From Streptomyces spiroverticillatus (GTDB lineage: Bacteria > Actinomycetota > Actinomycetes > Streptomycetales > Streptomycetaceae), in contig BMUX01000003.1 of assembly GCA_014650415.1 (NCBI GenBank), positions 496,001-560,000 on the forward strand: a DNA stretch of 64,000 nucleotides. The letters are read 5' to 3'. Below the pieces are notes generated by a model. The model was given only the letters and a program-made list of their open reading frames with translations. It did not search any database and had not been told where the DNA came from. Positions 46,072-53,721 of the stretch are shown here, one piece after another. A program made the position numbers and the translations under genes. Within the stretch, counting starts at the first letter, position 1; each line of letters starts with the position of its first letter.

Positions 46072-47073
46072 GTGGAACTCCACGACGTCTGGTTCGTGCT
46101 CATCGCCGTCCTGTGGATCGGCTACTTCTTCCTGGAGGGCTTCGACTTCGGGATCGGCGTCCTCACCAAGCTGCTCGCCAAGGACCGCAAGGAACGCCGG
46201 GTCCTGATCAACACCATCGGTCCCGTCTGGGACGGCAACGAGGTGTGGCTGCTCACTGCGGGCGGCGCCACCTTCGCCGCCTTCCCCGAGTGGTACGCCA
46301 CCCTCTTCAGCGGCTTCTACCTGCCGCTGCTGCTCATCCTGGTCTGCCTGATCATCCGGGGTGTCGCCTTCGAGTACCGGCACAAGCGGGACGAGGAGCG
46401 CTGGCAGACCAACTGGGAGCACGCGATCTTCTGGACCTCGCTGCTGCCGGCCGTCCTGTGGGGCGTGGCCTTCGGCAACATCGTGCGCGGCGTGAAGATC
46501 GACAAGGACATGGAGTACGTCGGGAACTTCTTCGACCTGCTCAACCCGTATGCCATCCTCGGCGGCCTGGTCACGCTTACCCTGTTCACCTTCCACGGCG
46601 CGGTGTTCGCGGCGCTCAAGACGGTCGGTGACATCCGGGTCCGGGCGCGGGCCCTCGCGGTGAAGCTGGGCGTGGTGACCGCCGTGCTGGCGCTGGGCTT
46701 CCTGATCTGGACCCAGGTCGACAAGGGCGACACCGGCAGCCTGGTCGCGCTGATCGTGGCGGCGCTCTCGCTGGTCGCGGCGATCGCGCTGATCAAGGCG
46801 GGGCGCGAGGGGTGGTCGTTCGCCCTGTCGGGCGTGACCATCGCGGCAGCGGTCGCCATGCTCTTCCTGACGCTCTTCCCGAACGTCATGCCGTCCTCGC
46901 TGAACGACGCCTGGAGCCTCACGGTCACCAACGCATCGTCCAGCCCGTACACCCTGAAGATCATGACCTGGTGCGCCGGGATCGCGACCCCGCTGGTGCT
47001 GCTGTACCAGGGGTGGACGTACTGGGTGTTCCGGAAGCGGATCGGTACGCAGCACATCGCTGACGCGCACTGA
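46072..47073 (+). CDS. cydB: Cytochrome bd oxidase subunit II
   Basis: 333 residues from GTG 46072, 15 bp after cydA. Eight or nine helices; the signature FFLEGFDFGIGVL lies near the start, and GPVWDGNEVWLLTAGGATFAAFP follows. It forms the heterodimer with CydA. Followed after 31 bp by cydCD. Confidence 0.97.
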   Translation: MELHDVWFVLIAVLWIGYFFLEGFDFGIGVLTKLLAKDRKERRVLINTIGPVWDGNEVWLLTAGGATFAAFPEWYATLFSGFYLPLLLILVCLIIRGVAFEYRHKRDEERWQTNWEHAIFWTSLLPAVLWGVAFGNIVRGVKIDKDMEYVGNFFDLLNPYAILGGLVTLTLFTFHGAVFAALKTVGDIRVRARALAVKLGVVTAVLALGFLIWTQVDKGDTGSLVALIVAALSLVAAIALIKAGREGWSFALSGVTIAAAVAMLFLTLFPNVMPSSLNDAWSLTVTNASSSPYTLKIMTWCAGIATPLVLLYQGWTYWVFRKRIGTQHIADAH

Positions 47074-47104
47074 CGCAGTTGCTCTTCGTTCTCGCTAGTG
47101 GGGG

Positions 47105-50100
47105 ATGTTTCACGTGAAACCGATCGACCCGCGTCTGCTCAGGTACGCCCGGGCCACCCGCTTCTTCCTCGGAGCGGTGGTGGTTCTCGGACTCGCAGGC
47201 GCGGGTCTGGTCGTTGCCCAGGCGATGCTCATCGCCGAGGTGGTGGTCGGGGGCTTCGAGGACGGCCTCGACTCCGCCGGGGTCCGGACCCCGCTGATCC
47301 TGCTGGCCGTGGTCGCGGTCGGGCGGGCGCTGGTGGCCTGGCTGACCGAGCTGGCTGCCCACCGGGCGAGTGCGGCGGTCAAGTCCGAGCTGCGGGGGCG
47401 GCTGCTGGAGCGGGCGGCCGGGCTCGGGCCCGGGTGGCTGGGCGGGCAGCAGGTCGGGTCGCTGGTGGCGCTGGCCACCCGTGGTGTGGATGCGCTGGAC
47501 GACTACTTCTCGCGCTATCTGCCGCAGTTGGGGCTCGCGGTCGTGGTGCCGGTGGCGGTGCTCGCGCGGATCGTCACCGAGGACTGGGTGTCGGCCGCGA
47601 TCATCGTGGTGACGCTCCCGCTGATCCCGCTGTTCATGATTCTGATCGGCTGGGCCACCCAGTCCCGGATGGACCGTCAGTGGAAGCTGCTCTCCAGGCT
47701 GTCCGGGCACTTCCTGGACGTGGTCGCGGGGCTGCCGACGCTCAAGGTCTTCGGCCGGGCCAAGGCGCAGGCCGAGCAGATCCGGGCCATCACCGGCGAG
47801 TACCGCCGGGCCACGATGAAGACGCTGCGGATCGCCTTCCTGTCGTCCTTCGCGCTGGAGTTGCTGGCCACGCTGTCGGTGGCGCTGGTCGCGGTGACCA
47901 TCGGCATGCGGCTCGTGCACGGTGAGCTGGATCTGTACACCGGGCTGGTGATTCTGATCCTGGCCCCGGAGGCGTATCTGCCGCTGCGGCAGGTCGGGGC
48001 GCAGTACCACGCCGCTGCCGAGGGGCTGGCGGCTGCGGAGGAGATCTTCGAGGTGCTGGAGACCGAGCTGCCCGAGGGCGGCTCGGGGGACGCGCCGGTC
48101 GGTGGTGCGCTGCGGGTCGAGGGCGTGACCGTACGGCACGAGGGGCGTGCGGCAGCATCGCTGGAGTCGGCGTCGCTGGAGGTCGGGGAGGGCGAGACGG
48201 TCGCCCTGGTCGGGCCCAGCGGGGCGGGCAAGTCGACGCTGCTGAACGCGGTGCTCGGGTTCGTGCCGCTGGAGTCGGGGCGGGTGCTGGTCGGGGACAC
48301 CGACCTGGCGAGCGTGGATCCGGAGAAGTGGCGGGCGAGGGTGGCGTGGGTGCCGCAGCGGCCGCACCTCTTCGCGGGAACGGTTGCCGAGAACGTACGG
48401 CTGGCCCGGCCGGAGGCGGACGACGCGGCGGTGCTGGAGGCGCTGCGGGACGCCGGGGCGTACGACTTCGTGGCCGCCCTGCCGCAGGGCGTCGAGACCC
48501 TGCTCGGCGAGGACGGGGCCGGGCTTTCCGCCGGGCAGCGGCAGCGGCTGGCGCTGGCACGGGCCTTCCTTGCGGACCGGCCGGTGCTGCTCCTGGACGA
48601 GCCGACGGCCGCGCTGGACGGCGAGACCGAGGCGGGCATCGTCGAGGCGGTGCGGCGGCTGGCGGTCGGGCGGACCGTGCTGCTGGTGGTGCACCGGCCG
48701 GCGTTGCTGGCGGTGGCGGACCGGGTTGTGGCGCTCGGTCTCGTGGAGGCGGAGGCCGTTGCGACGGGCCCGGGGGTGCGGGTTGGGCTGCCTGCGGGCG
48801 ATGTTTCACGTGAAACGGCCGTCGATACTGAGGCGCGCATGGATGTTTCACGTGAAACGGTTGTCGGCGTTGAGGCGCGTGCGGATGTTTCACGTGAAAC
48901 GGTCGCGGGCGTGCGCGGCGGTGTGCTGCGCCGGGTGCGGCGGGACGCGGGCGAGCAGCGGGGGCGGCTGGCGCTGGCGCTGCTGCTCGGAAGCCTGGCG
49001 CTCGGGTCGGCCGTGGGGCTCATGGCGGTGTCCGGGTGGCTGATCTCGCGGGCCTCCGAGCAGCCTCCGGTGCTCTATCTGATGATGGCGGTCACCGCGA
49101 CCAGGGCTTTTGGTATCGGGCGCGCGGTGTTCCGGTACGCGGAGCGGCTGGTGTCGCACGAGGCCGTGCTGCGGATGCTCGCGGACATGCGGGTGGCCGT
49201 GTACCGGCGACTGGAGCGGATCGCGCCCGCCGGGCTCAGGGAGACCCGGCGCGGGGACCTGCTGTCGCGGCTGGTCGCCGATGTGGACGCGTGGCAGGAC
49301 TACTGGCTGCGGTGGCTGCTGCCGGTCGGGGCCGCCGGACTGGTGGGCGCGGCCGCCGTGGGCTTCACGGGGTGGCTGCTGCCGGAGGCCGGTGCGGTGC
49401 TGGCCGTCGGACTGCTGCTCGCGGGTGTCGGGGTGCCGCTGGTGAGCGGTGCGGCGGCGCGGCGGGCGGAGCGGCAGCTGGCTCCGGCGCGGGGTGCTTT
49501 GGCCGTACGGGGCGCGGATCTGCTCGGCGGGGTCGGGGAGCTGACGGTGGCGGGCGCGCTGCGGCGCAGGCTGGCCGCCGTGCGGGAGGCGGACGGGGTG
49601 CTGACCCGGATCGCCTCGCGCGGGGCGTCGGCCACCGCGCTCGGCGGCGGGCTCTCGGCGCTGGTGTGCGGGCTGACCGTGGTCGGGGCCGCCTGGGTCG
49701 GGGTGCAGGCCGTGGCGGACGGGAGGCTGTCCGGGGTGACGCTGGCGGTGGTGGTGCTGACGCCGCTGGCCGCGTTCGAGGCGGTGACCGGGCTGCCGCT
49801 GGCCGTGCAGTACCGGCAGCGGGTGCGGCGCAGTGCGGAGCGCGTGTACGAGGTGCTGGACGCGCCGCTGCCCGTACGGGAGCCCGAGACTCCTGCTCAG
49901 GTGCCCGCCTCGCCGTTCCCGGTGGAGGTGCGGGGCCTGTCCGCCCGGTACGCCGGCCAGGAGCGGGAGGCGCTGAGCGGGGTGGACCTGACGCTGGAGG
50001 CCGGGAAGCGGATCGCGGTGGTCGGGGCGAGCGGGGCCGGGAAGACGACCCTCGCGCAGGTGCTGCTGAGGTTCCTGGACGCCGAAGCCGGGTCGTACAC

Positions 50101-50656
50101 GATCGGCGGGACGGCCGCCGAGGAGCTCGACGGCGACGACGTACGGAAGCTGGTCGGCCTGTGTGCGCAGGACGCGCACCTCTTCGACAGCTCGGTACGG
50201 GAGAACCTGCGGCTCGCTCGGACCGACGCGGACGACGACCGGCTGCTGGAGGCGCTCGGCCGGGCCCGGCTGCGGGAGTGGGTCGAGGCGCTGCCCGAGG
50301 GGCTCGACACCCTGGTGGGCGAGCACGGGGCGCGGCTGTCCGGCGGACAGCGGCAGCGGCTGGCGCTGGCCAGGGCGCTGCTGGCCGACTTCCCCGTACT
50401 CGTACTGGACGAACCGGCCGAGCACCTGGACCTGGCGACGGCGGACGCGCTGACGGCGGACCTGCTGGCCGCCACCGAGGGCCGCACGACCGTGCTGATC
50501 ACGCACCGCCTCCAGGGCCTGGAAGCGGTGGACGAGGTGGTCGTGCTGGACGCGGGACGGGTCGTGCAGCGTGGGGACTTCGTGGCGCTGACCGCCGAGG
50601 AGGGGCCGCTGCGGCGGATGCTGGAGCGGGAGAGGGCGGCGGAGCCGGTGGCGTAG
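47105..50656 (+). CDS. cydCD: Fused CydD-CydC ABC transporter for cytochrome bd assembly
   Basis: 1183 residues; one polypeptide with two TMD-NBD halves, exporting thiol/heme-related cargo needed to assemble the bd oxidase. First NBD: Walker A LVGPSGAGKST (~370), signature LSAGQRQRLALARAF (~472), Walker B LLLDEPTAALD. Second NBD: Walker A VVGASGAGKTT (~973), signature LSGGQRQR (~1078), Walker B LVLDEPAEHLD. The start is at a parS site: ATG 47105 reads MFHVKPIDPRLLRY, but GTG 47114 inside parS (VKPIDPRLLRY) has GGGGG at a better 9-nt spacing. The linker (~567-598) holds three in-frame parS copies encoding DVSRET repeats. Confidence 0.95.
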   Translation: MFHVKPIDPRLLRYARATRFFLGAVVVLGLAGAGLVVAQAMLIAEVVVGGFEDGLDSAGVRTPLILLAVVAVGRALVAWLTELAAHRASAAVKSELRGRLLERAAGLGPGWLGGQQVGSLVALATRGVDALDDYFSRYLPQLGLAVVVPVAVLARIVTEDWVSAAIIVVTLPLIPLFMILIGWATQSRMDRQWKLLSRLSGHFLDVVAGLPTLKVFGRAKAQAEQIRAITGEYRRATMKTLRIAFLSSFALELLATLSVALVAVTIGMRLVHGELDLYTGLVILILAPEAYLPLRQVGAQYHAAAEGLAAAEEIFEVLETELPEGGSGDAPVGGALRVEGVTVRHEGRAAASLESASLEVGEGETVALVGPSGAGKSTLLNAVLGFVPLESGRVLVGDTDLASVDPEKWRARVAWVPQRPHLFAGTVAENVRLARPEADDAAVLEALRDAGAYDFVAALPQGVETLLGEDGAGLSAGQRQRLALARAFLADRPVLLLDEPTAALDGETEAGIVEAVRRLAVGRTVLLVVHRPALLAVADRVVALGLVEAEAVATGPGVRVGLPAGDVSRETAVDTEARMDVSRETVVGVEARADVSRETVAGVRGGVLRRVRRDAGEQRGRLALALLLGSLALGSAVGLMAVSGWLISRASEQPPVLYLMMAVTATRAFGIGRAVFRYAERLVSHEAVLRMLADMRVAVYRRLERIAPAGLRETRRGDLLSRLVADVDAWQDYWLRWLLPVGAAGLVGAAAVGFTGWLLPEAGAVLAVGLLLAGVGVPLVSGAAARRAERQLAPARGALAVRGADLLGGVGELTVAGALRRRLAAVREADGVLTRIASRGASATALGGGLSALVCGLTVVGAAWVGVQAVADGRLSGVTLAVVVLTPLAAFEAVTGLPLAVQYRQRVRRSAERVYEVLDAPLPVREPETPAQVPASPFPVEVRGLSARYAGQEREALSGVDLTLEAGKRIAVVGASGAGKTTLAQVLLRFLDAEAGSYTIGGTAAEELDGDDVRKLVGLCAQDAHLFDSSVRENLRLARTDADDDRLLEALGRARLREWVEALPEGLDTLVGEHGARLSGGQRQRLALARALLADFPVLVLDEPAEHLDLATADALTADLLAATEGRTTVLITHRLQGLEAVDEVVVLDAGRVVQRGDFVALTAEEGPLRRMLERERAAEPVA
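47107..47120. other. parS site 10 (over cydCD start)
   Basis: Exact GTTTCACGTGAAAC overlapping the candidate ATG (47105) and containing the candidate GTG start (47114) of cydCD. ParB bound here would sit on the translation-initiation region of the gene. Confidence 0.95.
48803..48816. other. parS site 11 (inside cydCD)
   Basis: Exact GTTTCACGTGAAAC in the coding linker of cydCD; translates in frame as part of DVSRETAVDTEARM. Confidence 0.95.
48845..48858. other. parS site 12 (inside cydCD)
   Basis: Exact GTTTCACGTGAAAC, 42 bp from site 11; encodes the middle DVSRET unit. Confidence 0.95.
48887..48900. other. parS site 13 (inside cydCD)
   Basis: Exact GTTTCACGTGAAAC, 42 bp from site 12; last parS copy seen in the window. 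Confidence 0.95.
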
Positions 50657-50761
50657 GAGGGGTGCCGCGTTCTTGACGGGCGGGCCACCAAGGGCCTTAA
50701 GCGGTCGAAACGCGCGCACGTCGACTTTCCCCTTTAAATCGGACTAACTAGTCTCAAGGGC

Positions 50762-52498
50762 ATGTCAGCGCAGCAGGACCCGCTCGTACCCGACGGCCCG
50801 GCCACCCCACAGGACTCCCTCGACGCCGCGACCGAGGCGACCCGCAGCCTTCAGGGGCTCTCGACCGAGCTCACCGCGCGGGTGCCGCACCTGCTGGAGG
50901 CCATGCGGTCGGTGGGCACCGGCCTGGAACTGCACTCCACCCTCGACCGCATCTGCGAGACCGCCGCCGAACTGGCCGACGCCCGGTACGCGGCGATCGG
51001 TGTGGTCGACGACGAGGGTGACGGGCTGTCCGACTTCGTGACGTACGGAGTGACGGTCGAGGAGGCGGCCGCCATCGGCCGGCTGCCGGACGGGCACAAG
51101 GGGCTGCTCGGGGCACTGATCAGGGACCCGGAGCCGGTGCGGCTCGCGGACCTGACGGCCGACCCCCGGTTCGCCGGGTTCCCCGCGCACCACCCGCCGA
51201 TGCGCAGCTTCCTCGGTGTCCCGATCCGGGTGCAGGGCAAGATCTTCGGCAATCTCTACCTCGCCGAGAAGAACGGCGGCGGCGAGTTCAACGACTACGA
51301 CCTGCACATGCTGCGGGTGCTGGCCACCGAGGCCGGGATCGCCATCGGCAACGCCCGCCTGTACGAGGCGGCCCGCCAGCGCGAGCGGTGGATCGACGGC
51401 TCGGTGGCCGTGACGACGGCCCTGCTCTCCGGCGGCGACGTCGACGACGCCCTCACCGTGGTCGCCGAGCAGGCGCGGCGGCTGGCGGACTCGGACGCCG
51501 GCATGGTGCTGCTGCCTACCGACGACGGCGGCCTGGAGATCGCGGCGGTGTCCTCCGACAACCCCGGCGAGACGCTGGGCAAGGTGATGCCGCCGGAGAG
51601 CCCGATCGTGGGGCTGCTGCTGAACGGCGAGTCGGTGTTCGTCAGCGACTCGGCCACCGACCCGCGCATGATCACCAAGATGTCCGCGCGGTACGGGCCG
51701 AGCATGCTGCTTCCGCTGCACAGCGGCGGCCGGGTGATGGGCGCGCTGGCGACCCCCAGGGGACGGGGCGGAAAGCCGTTCACCGAGGCGGAGCGGACAC
51801 TGGCCACCCAGTTCGCCTCGCAGGCGGCGCTGGCGCTGATGATGGCCGAGTCGCAGCGCGACCGCGAGCGCCTCGCGGTGTACGAGGACCGCGACCGCAT
51901 CGCCCGTGACCTGCACGATCTCGTCATCCAGCGGTTGTTCGCGACCGGGATGATGCTGGAGAGCGCCCAGCGCAGGTCGGTCGTGCCGGAGGTCCAGGAG
52001 GGCGTCGGCAAGGCGGTGGACGAGCTGGACGTGACGATCCAGGAGATCCGTACCGCGATCTTCGCGCTCCAGCAGGGCCCCGCCGAGGCGCCGTCCGGGC
52101 TGCGCACCAAGGTGCTGCGGGAGATCAACATGGCGGCGGTGCCGCTGGGCTTCAAGCCCGCGCACCACTTCGTGGGCCCGGTGGACGCGCTGGTCGGCGA
52201 GCTGACCGGGAAGAATCTGATCGCGGCGCTGCGCGAGGCGCTGTCGAACGCCTTCCGGCATGCGGAGGCGTCCCGCATCGAGGTGGTCGTGGACGCGACG
52301 GTGGTGCTGGACGACGGGCGGCGTGCGGTGCGGCTCACCGTCGCGGACGACGGGGTCGGCATCCCGGAGGGCGGCCGGCGCAGCGGGCTGCGGAACCTGG
52401 GGCGGCGGGCCGAGGCGCTGGGCGGCTCCAGCTCGTACGGTCCCGGGCTGTGCACCGACGGCGGGGGGACGACGGTGGTGTGGGAGGCGCCGCTGTAG
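50762..52498 (+). CDS. GAF-domain two-component sensor histidine kinase (DosS/DevS-like)
   Basis: 578 residues. Two GAF domains (about 60-200 and 222-362), then a HisKA_3 dimerisation domain with the phospho-acceptor in RIARDLHDLVIQRLF (His385) and a HATPase domain with NAFRHAEASRIEV and DDGVGIPEGGRRSGLRNL. GAF-A contains GFPAHHPPMRSFLGVPIR (His143/His144), matching the segment around the heme-binding His of mycobacterial DosS/DosT; the sequence cannot show heme binding. No response regulator adjoins it. It lies 105 bp after cydCD in the same direction, so it may sense oxygen or redox state for the terminal-oxidase locus. Confidence 0.88.
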   Translation: MSAQQDPLVPDGPATPQDSLDAATEATRSLQGLSTELTARVPHLLEAMRSVGTGLELHSTLDRICETAAELADARYAAIGVVDDEGDGLSDFVTYGVTVEEAAAIGRLPDGHKGLLGALIRDPEPVRLADLTADPRFAGFPAHHPPMRSFLGVPIRVQGKIFGNLYLAEKNGGGEFNDYDLHMLRVLATEAGIAIGNARLYEAARQRERWIDGSVAVTTALLSGGDVDDALTVVAEQARRLADSDAGMVLLPTDDGGLEIAAVSSDNPGETLGKVMPPESPIVGLLLNGESVFVSDSATDPRMITKMSARYGPSMLLPLHSGGRVMGALATPRGRGGKPFTEAERTLATQFASQAALALMMAESQRDRERLAVYEDRDRIARDLHDLVIQRLFATGMMLESAQRRSVVPEVQEGVGKAVDELDVTIQEIRTAIFALQQGPAEAPSGLRTKVLREINMAAVPLGFKPAHHFVGPVDALVGELTGKNLIAALREALSNAFRHAEASRIEVVVDATVVLDDGRRAVRLTVADDGVGIPEGGRRSGLRNLGRRAEALGGSSSYGPGLCTDGGGTTVVWEAPL

Positions 52499-52507
52499 CG
52501 GGAGCAC

Positions 52508-52540
52508 GTAAGGGGCGCCCTCCGGGAGGAAGCCCCTTAC
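52508..52540. terminator. Bidirectional terminator between kinase and HAD genes
   Basis: GTAAGGGGC (52508-52516) pairs perfectly with GCCCCTTAC (52532-52540); an inner CCTCC/GGAGG stem extends it. It lies between convergent genes. Confidence 0.75.
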
Positions 52541-52552
52541 TCGGCACGGCTT

Positions 52553-53464
52553 CTACTGCTGCTCGGCCAGGATCTGCTCGATGATCGCGGCGACCCCGTC
52601 CTCCTCGTTGGGCGCCGTGCGCCCCGAGGCGACGGCGAGGACCGCCGGGTGGGCGTTGCCCATGGCGTACGAGCGGCCCGCCCAGGCCAGCATCTCGATG
52701 TCGTTCGGCATGTCGCCGAAGGCCACGACCTCCTCAGGGAGGATGCCGCGCTCGGCGCAGCAGCGGGCCAGGGTGCTCGCCTTGGAGACGCCGGGGCCGC
52801 TGATCTCCAGGAGCGCGGTCGGGCTGGAGCGGGTGACCGAGCCGTGGGTGCCGACGGCCGTGCGGGCCAGGTCGAGGAAGTCGTCCGGGGTCATCGTGGG
52901 GTGGTGCGCGAGCAGCTTGATCACCGGGGCGTCCAGGCCGGGGGCCTGCGCGTGCAGCAGTTCCTCGGCGGTGCCGATGCTCGCCGCCGGGTCGAACTGG
53001 AACGGCGGGTAGTCGGGCTCGTAGTGGATGCCCGTGGTCAGTTCCACCGCGAAGGAGGTGCCGGGGGCTGCGGCCCGCAGCGCCGTCACCGTGGCGAGGG
53101 CGTCGGAGCGCTCCAGGGGGCGCACCTCGATGAGCTCGCCGCTCGCGTGCAGGTCGACGACGGCGGCGCCGTTGGCGCAGATGGCGAGGCCGTGGCCGTG
53201 CACGTGGTCGCTGACGACGCCCATCCAGCGGGCCGGGCGGCCGGTCACGAAGAAGACCTCGATCCCGGCGGCCTCGGCGGCGGCCAGGGCGGCGACGGTG
53301 CGCTCCGAGACGGACTTGTCGTCGCGCAGCAGGGTGCCGTCCAGGTCGGTGGCGATCAGGCGGACGGCCGTGGCCGCGCCCGCACCGTCTGTACCGTTGT
53401 CGGGATTGTCGGCCGGGCGGGGGCGGGGGTCGGTAGCTGAGGTCACCGCCTCATCTTCCCGCAT
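52553..53464 (-). CDS. HAD-superfamily hydrolase (Cof-type phosphatase)
   Basis: 303 residues from ATG 53464; GTG 53446 (VTSATDPRP) is an alternative, and neither has a strong ribosome binding site. All four HAD motifs are visible: LIATDLDGTLL, FVTGRPARW, the Lys of ISGPGVSKASTLARCC and VAFGDMPNDIEMLAWAG. The Cof subfamily dephosphorylates sugar phosphates or cofactors; substrate not identifiable. Confidence 0.88.
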   Translation of the reverse strand: MREDEAVTSATDPRPRPADNPDNGTDGAGAATAVRLIATDLDGTLLRDDKSVSERTVAALAAAEAAGIEVFFVTGRPARWMGVVSDHVHGHGLAICANGAAVVDLHASGELIEVRPLERSDALATVTALRAAAPGTSFAVELTTGIHYEPDYPPFQFDPAASIGTAEELLHAQAPGLDAPVIKLLAHHPTMTPDDFLDLARTAVGTHGSVTRSSPTALLEISGPGVSKASTLARCCAERGILPEEVVAFGDMPNDIEMLAWAGRSYAMGNAHPAVLAVASGRTAPNEEDGVAAIIEQILAEQQ

Positions 53465-53566
53465 GAAGCGCACGGACGTGCGAAAGGGTGCACATCTGAG
53501 GGGGCACATGCGGATTCGGTCGCTCCGGGCGGAGGCGCTGCGGGGCGGCCGGAATTCCCTGGGGCA

Positions 53567-53589
53567 TTGTCAGTGCCCGCACCTACGAT
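53567..53589 (+). promoter_or_regulatory. PafBC/RecA-NDp-like promoter before the HSP90-TPR pair
   Basis: TTGTCAGTG, 8 nt (CCCGCACC), TACGAT: an exact match to the TTGTCRGTG-N8-TAnnnT consensus of the mycobacterial PafBC-dependent DNA-damage promoter. It lies 132 bp upstream of the HSP90-like start, in the 257-bp intergenic region otherwise without features. Confidence 0.62.
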
Positions 53590-53721
53590 GTTCATCAATT
53601 CCGGGTCCTGCCCGTCGGGTTGCGGCCGGCGGCATGGGCCGGACGGCCGTCGCGATTCGTCAGGGGGGACCCAGCGATTCGTCCGAGCCCACGCAGCCAG
53701 CCACAGACGCGAGGTGATTCG

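Larger units (their letters stand above)
48803..48900 (+). repeat. 42-bp tandem repeat with three coding parS sites
   Basis: parS copies start at 48803, 48845 and 48887, exactly 42 bp apart, within 14-residue units DVSRETAVDTEARM, DVSRETVVGVEARA and DVSRETVAGVRG. The unit length is a multiple of three, so the frame of cydCD is kept. It lies between the two ABC halves, where sequence is least constrained. Confidence 0.92.

Noticed and set aside
44419..47070. Very long open frame on the minus strand opposite cydA-cydB
   Set aside because: Antisense shadow caused by high GC at third codon positions; the plus strand holds clear cydA and cydB with family motifs.
50742..50753. GACTA-AC-TAGTC dyad before the sensor kinase as a DevR box
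   Set aside because: Spacing is 2 nt longer than the GGACTTTNGTCC pattern; kept only as an unexplained dyad.
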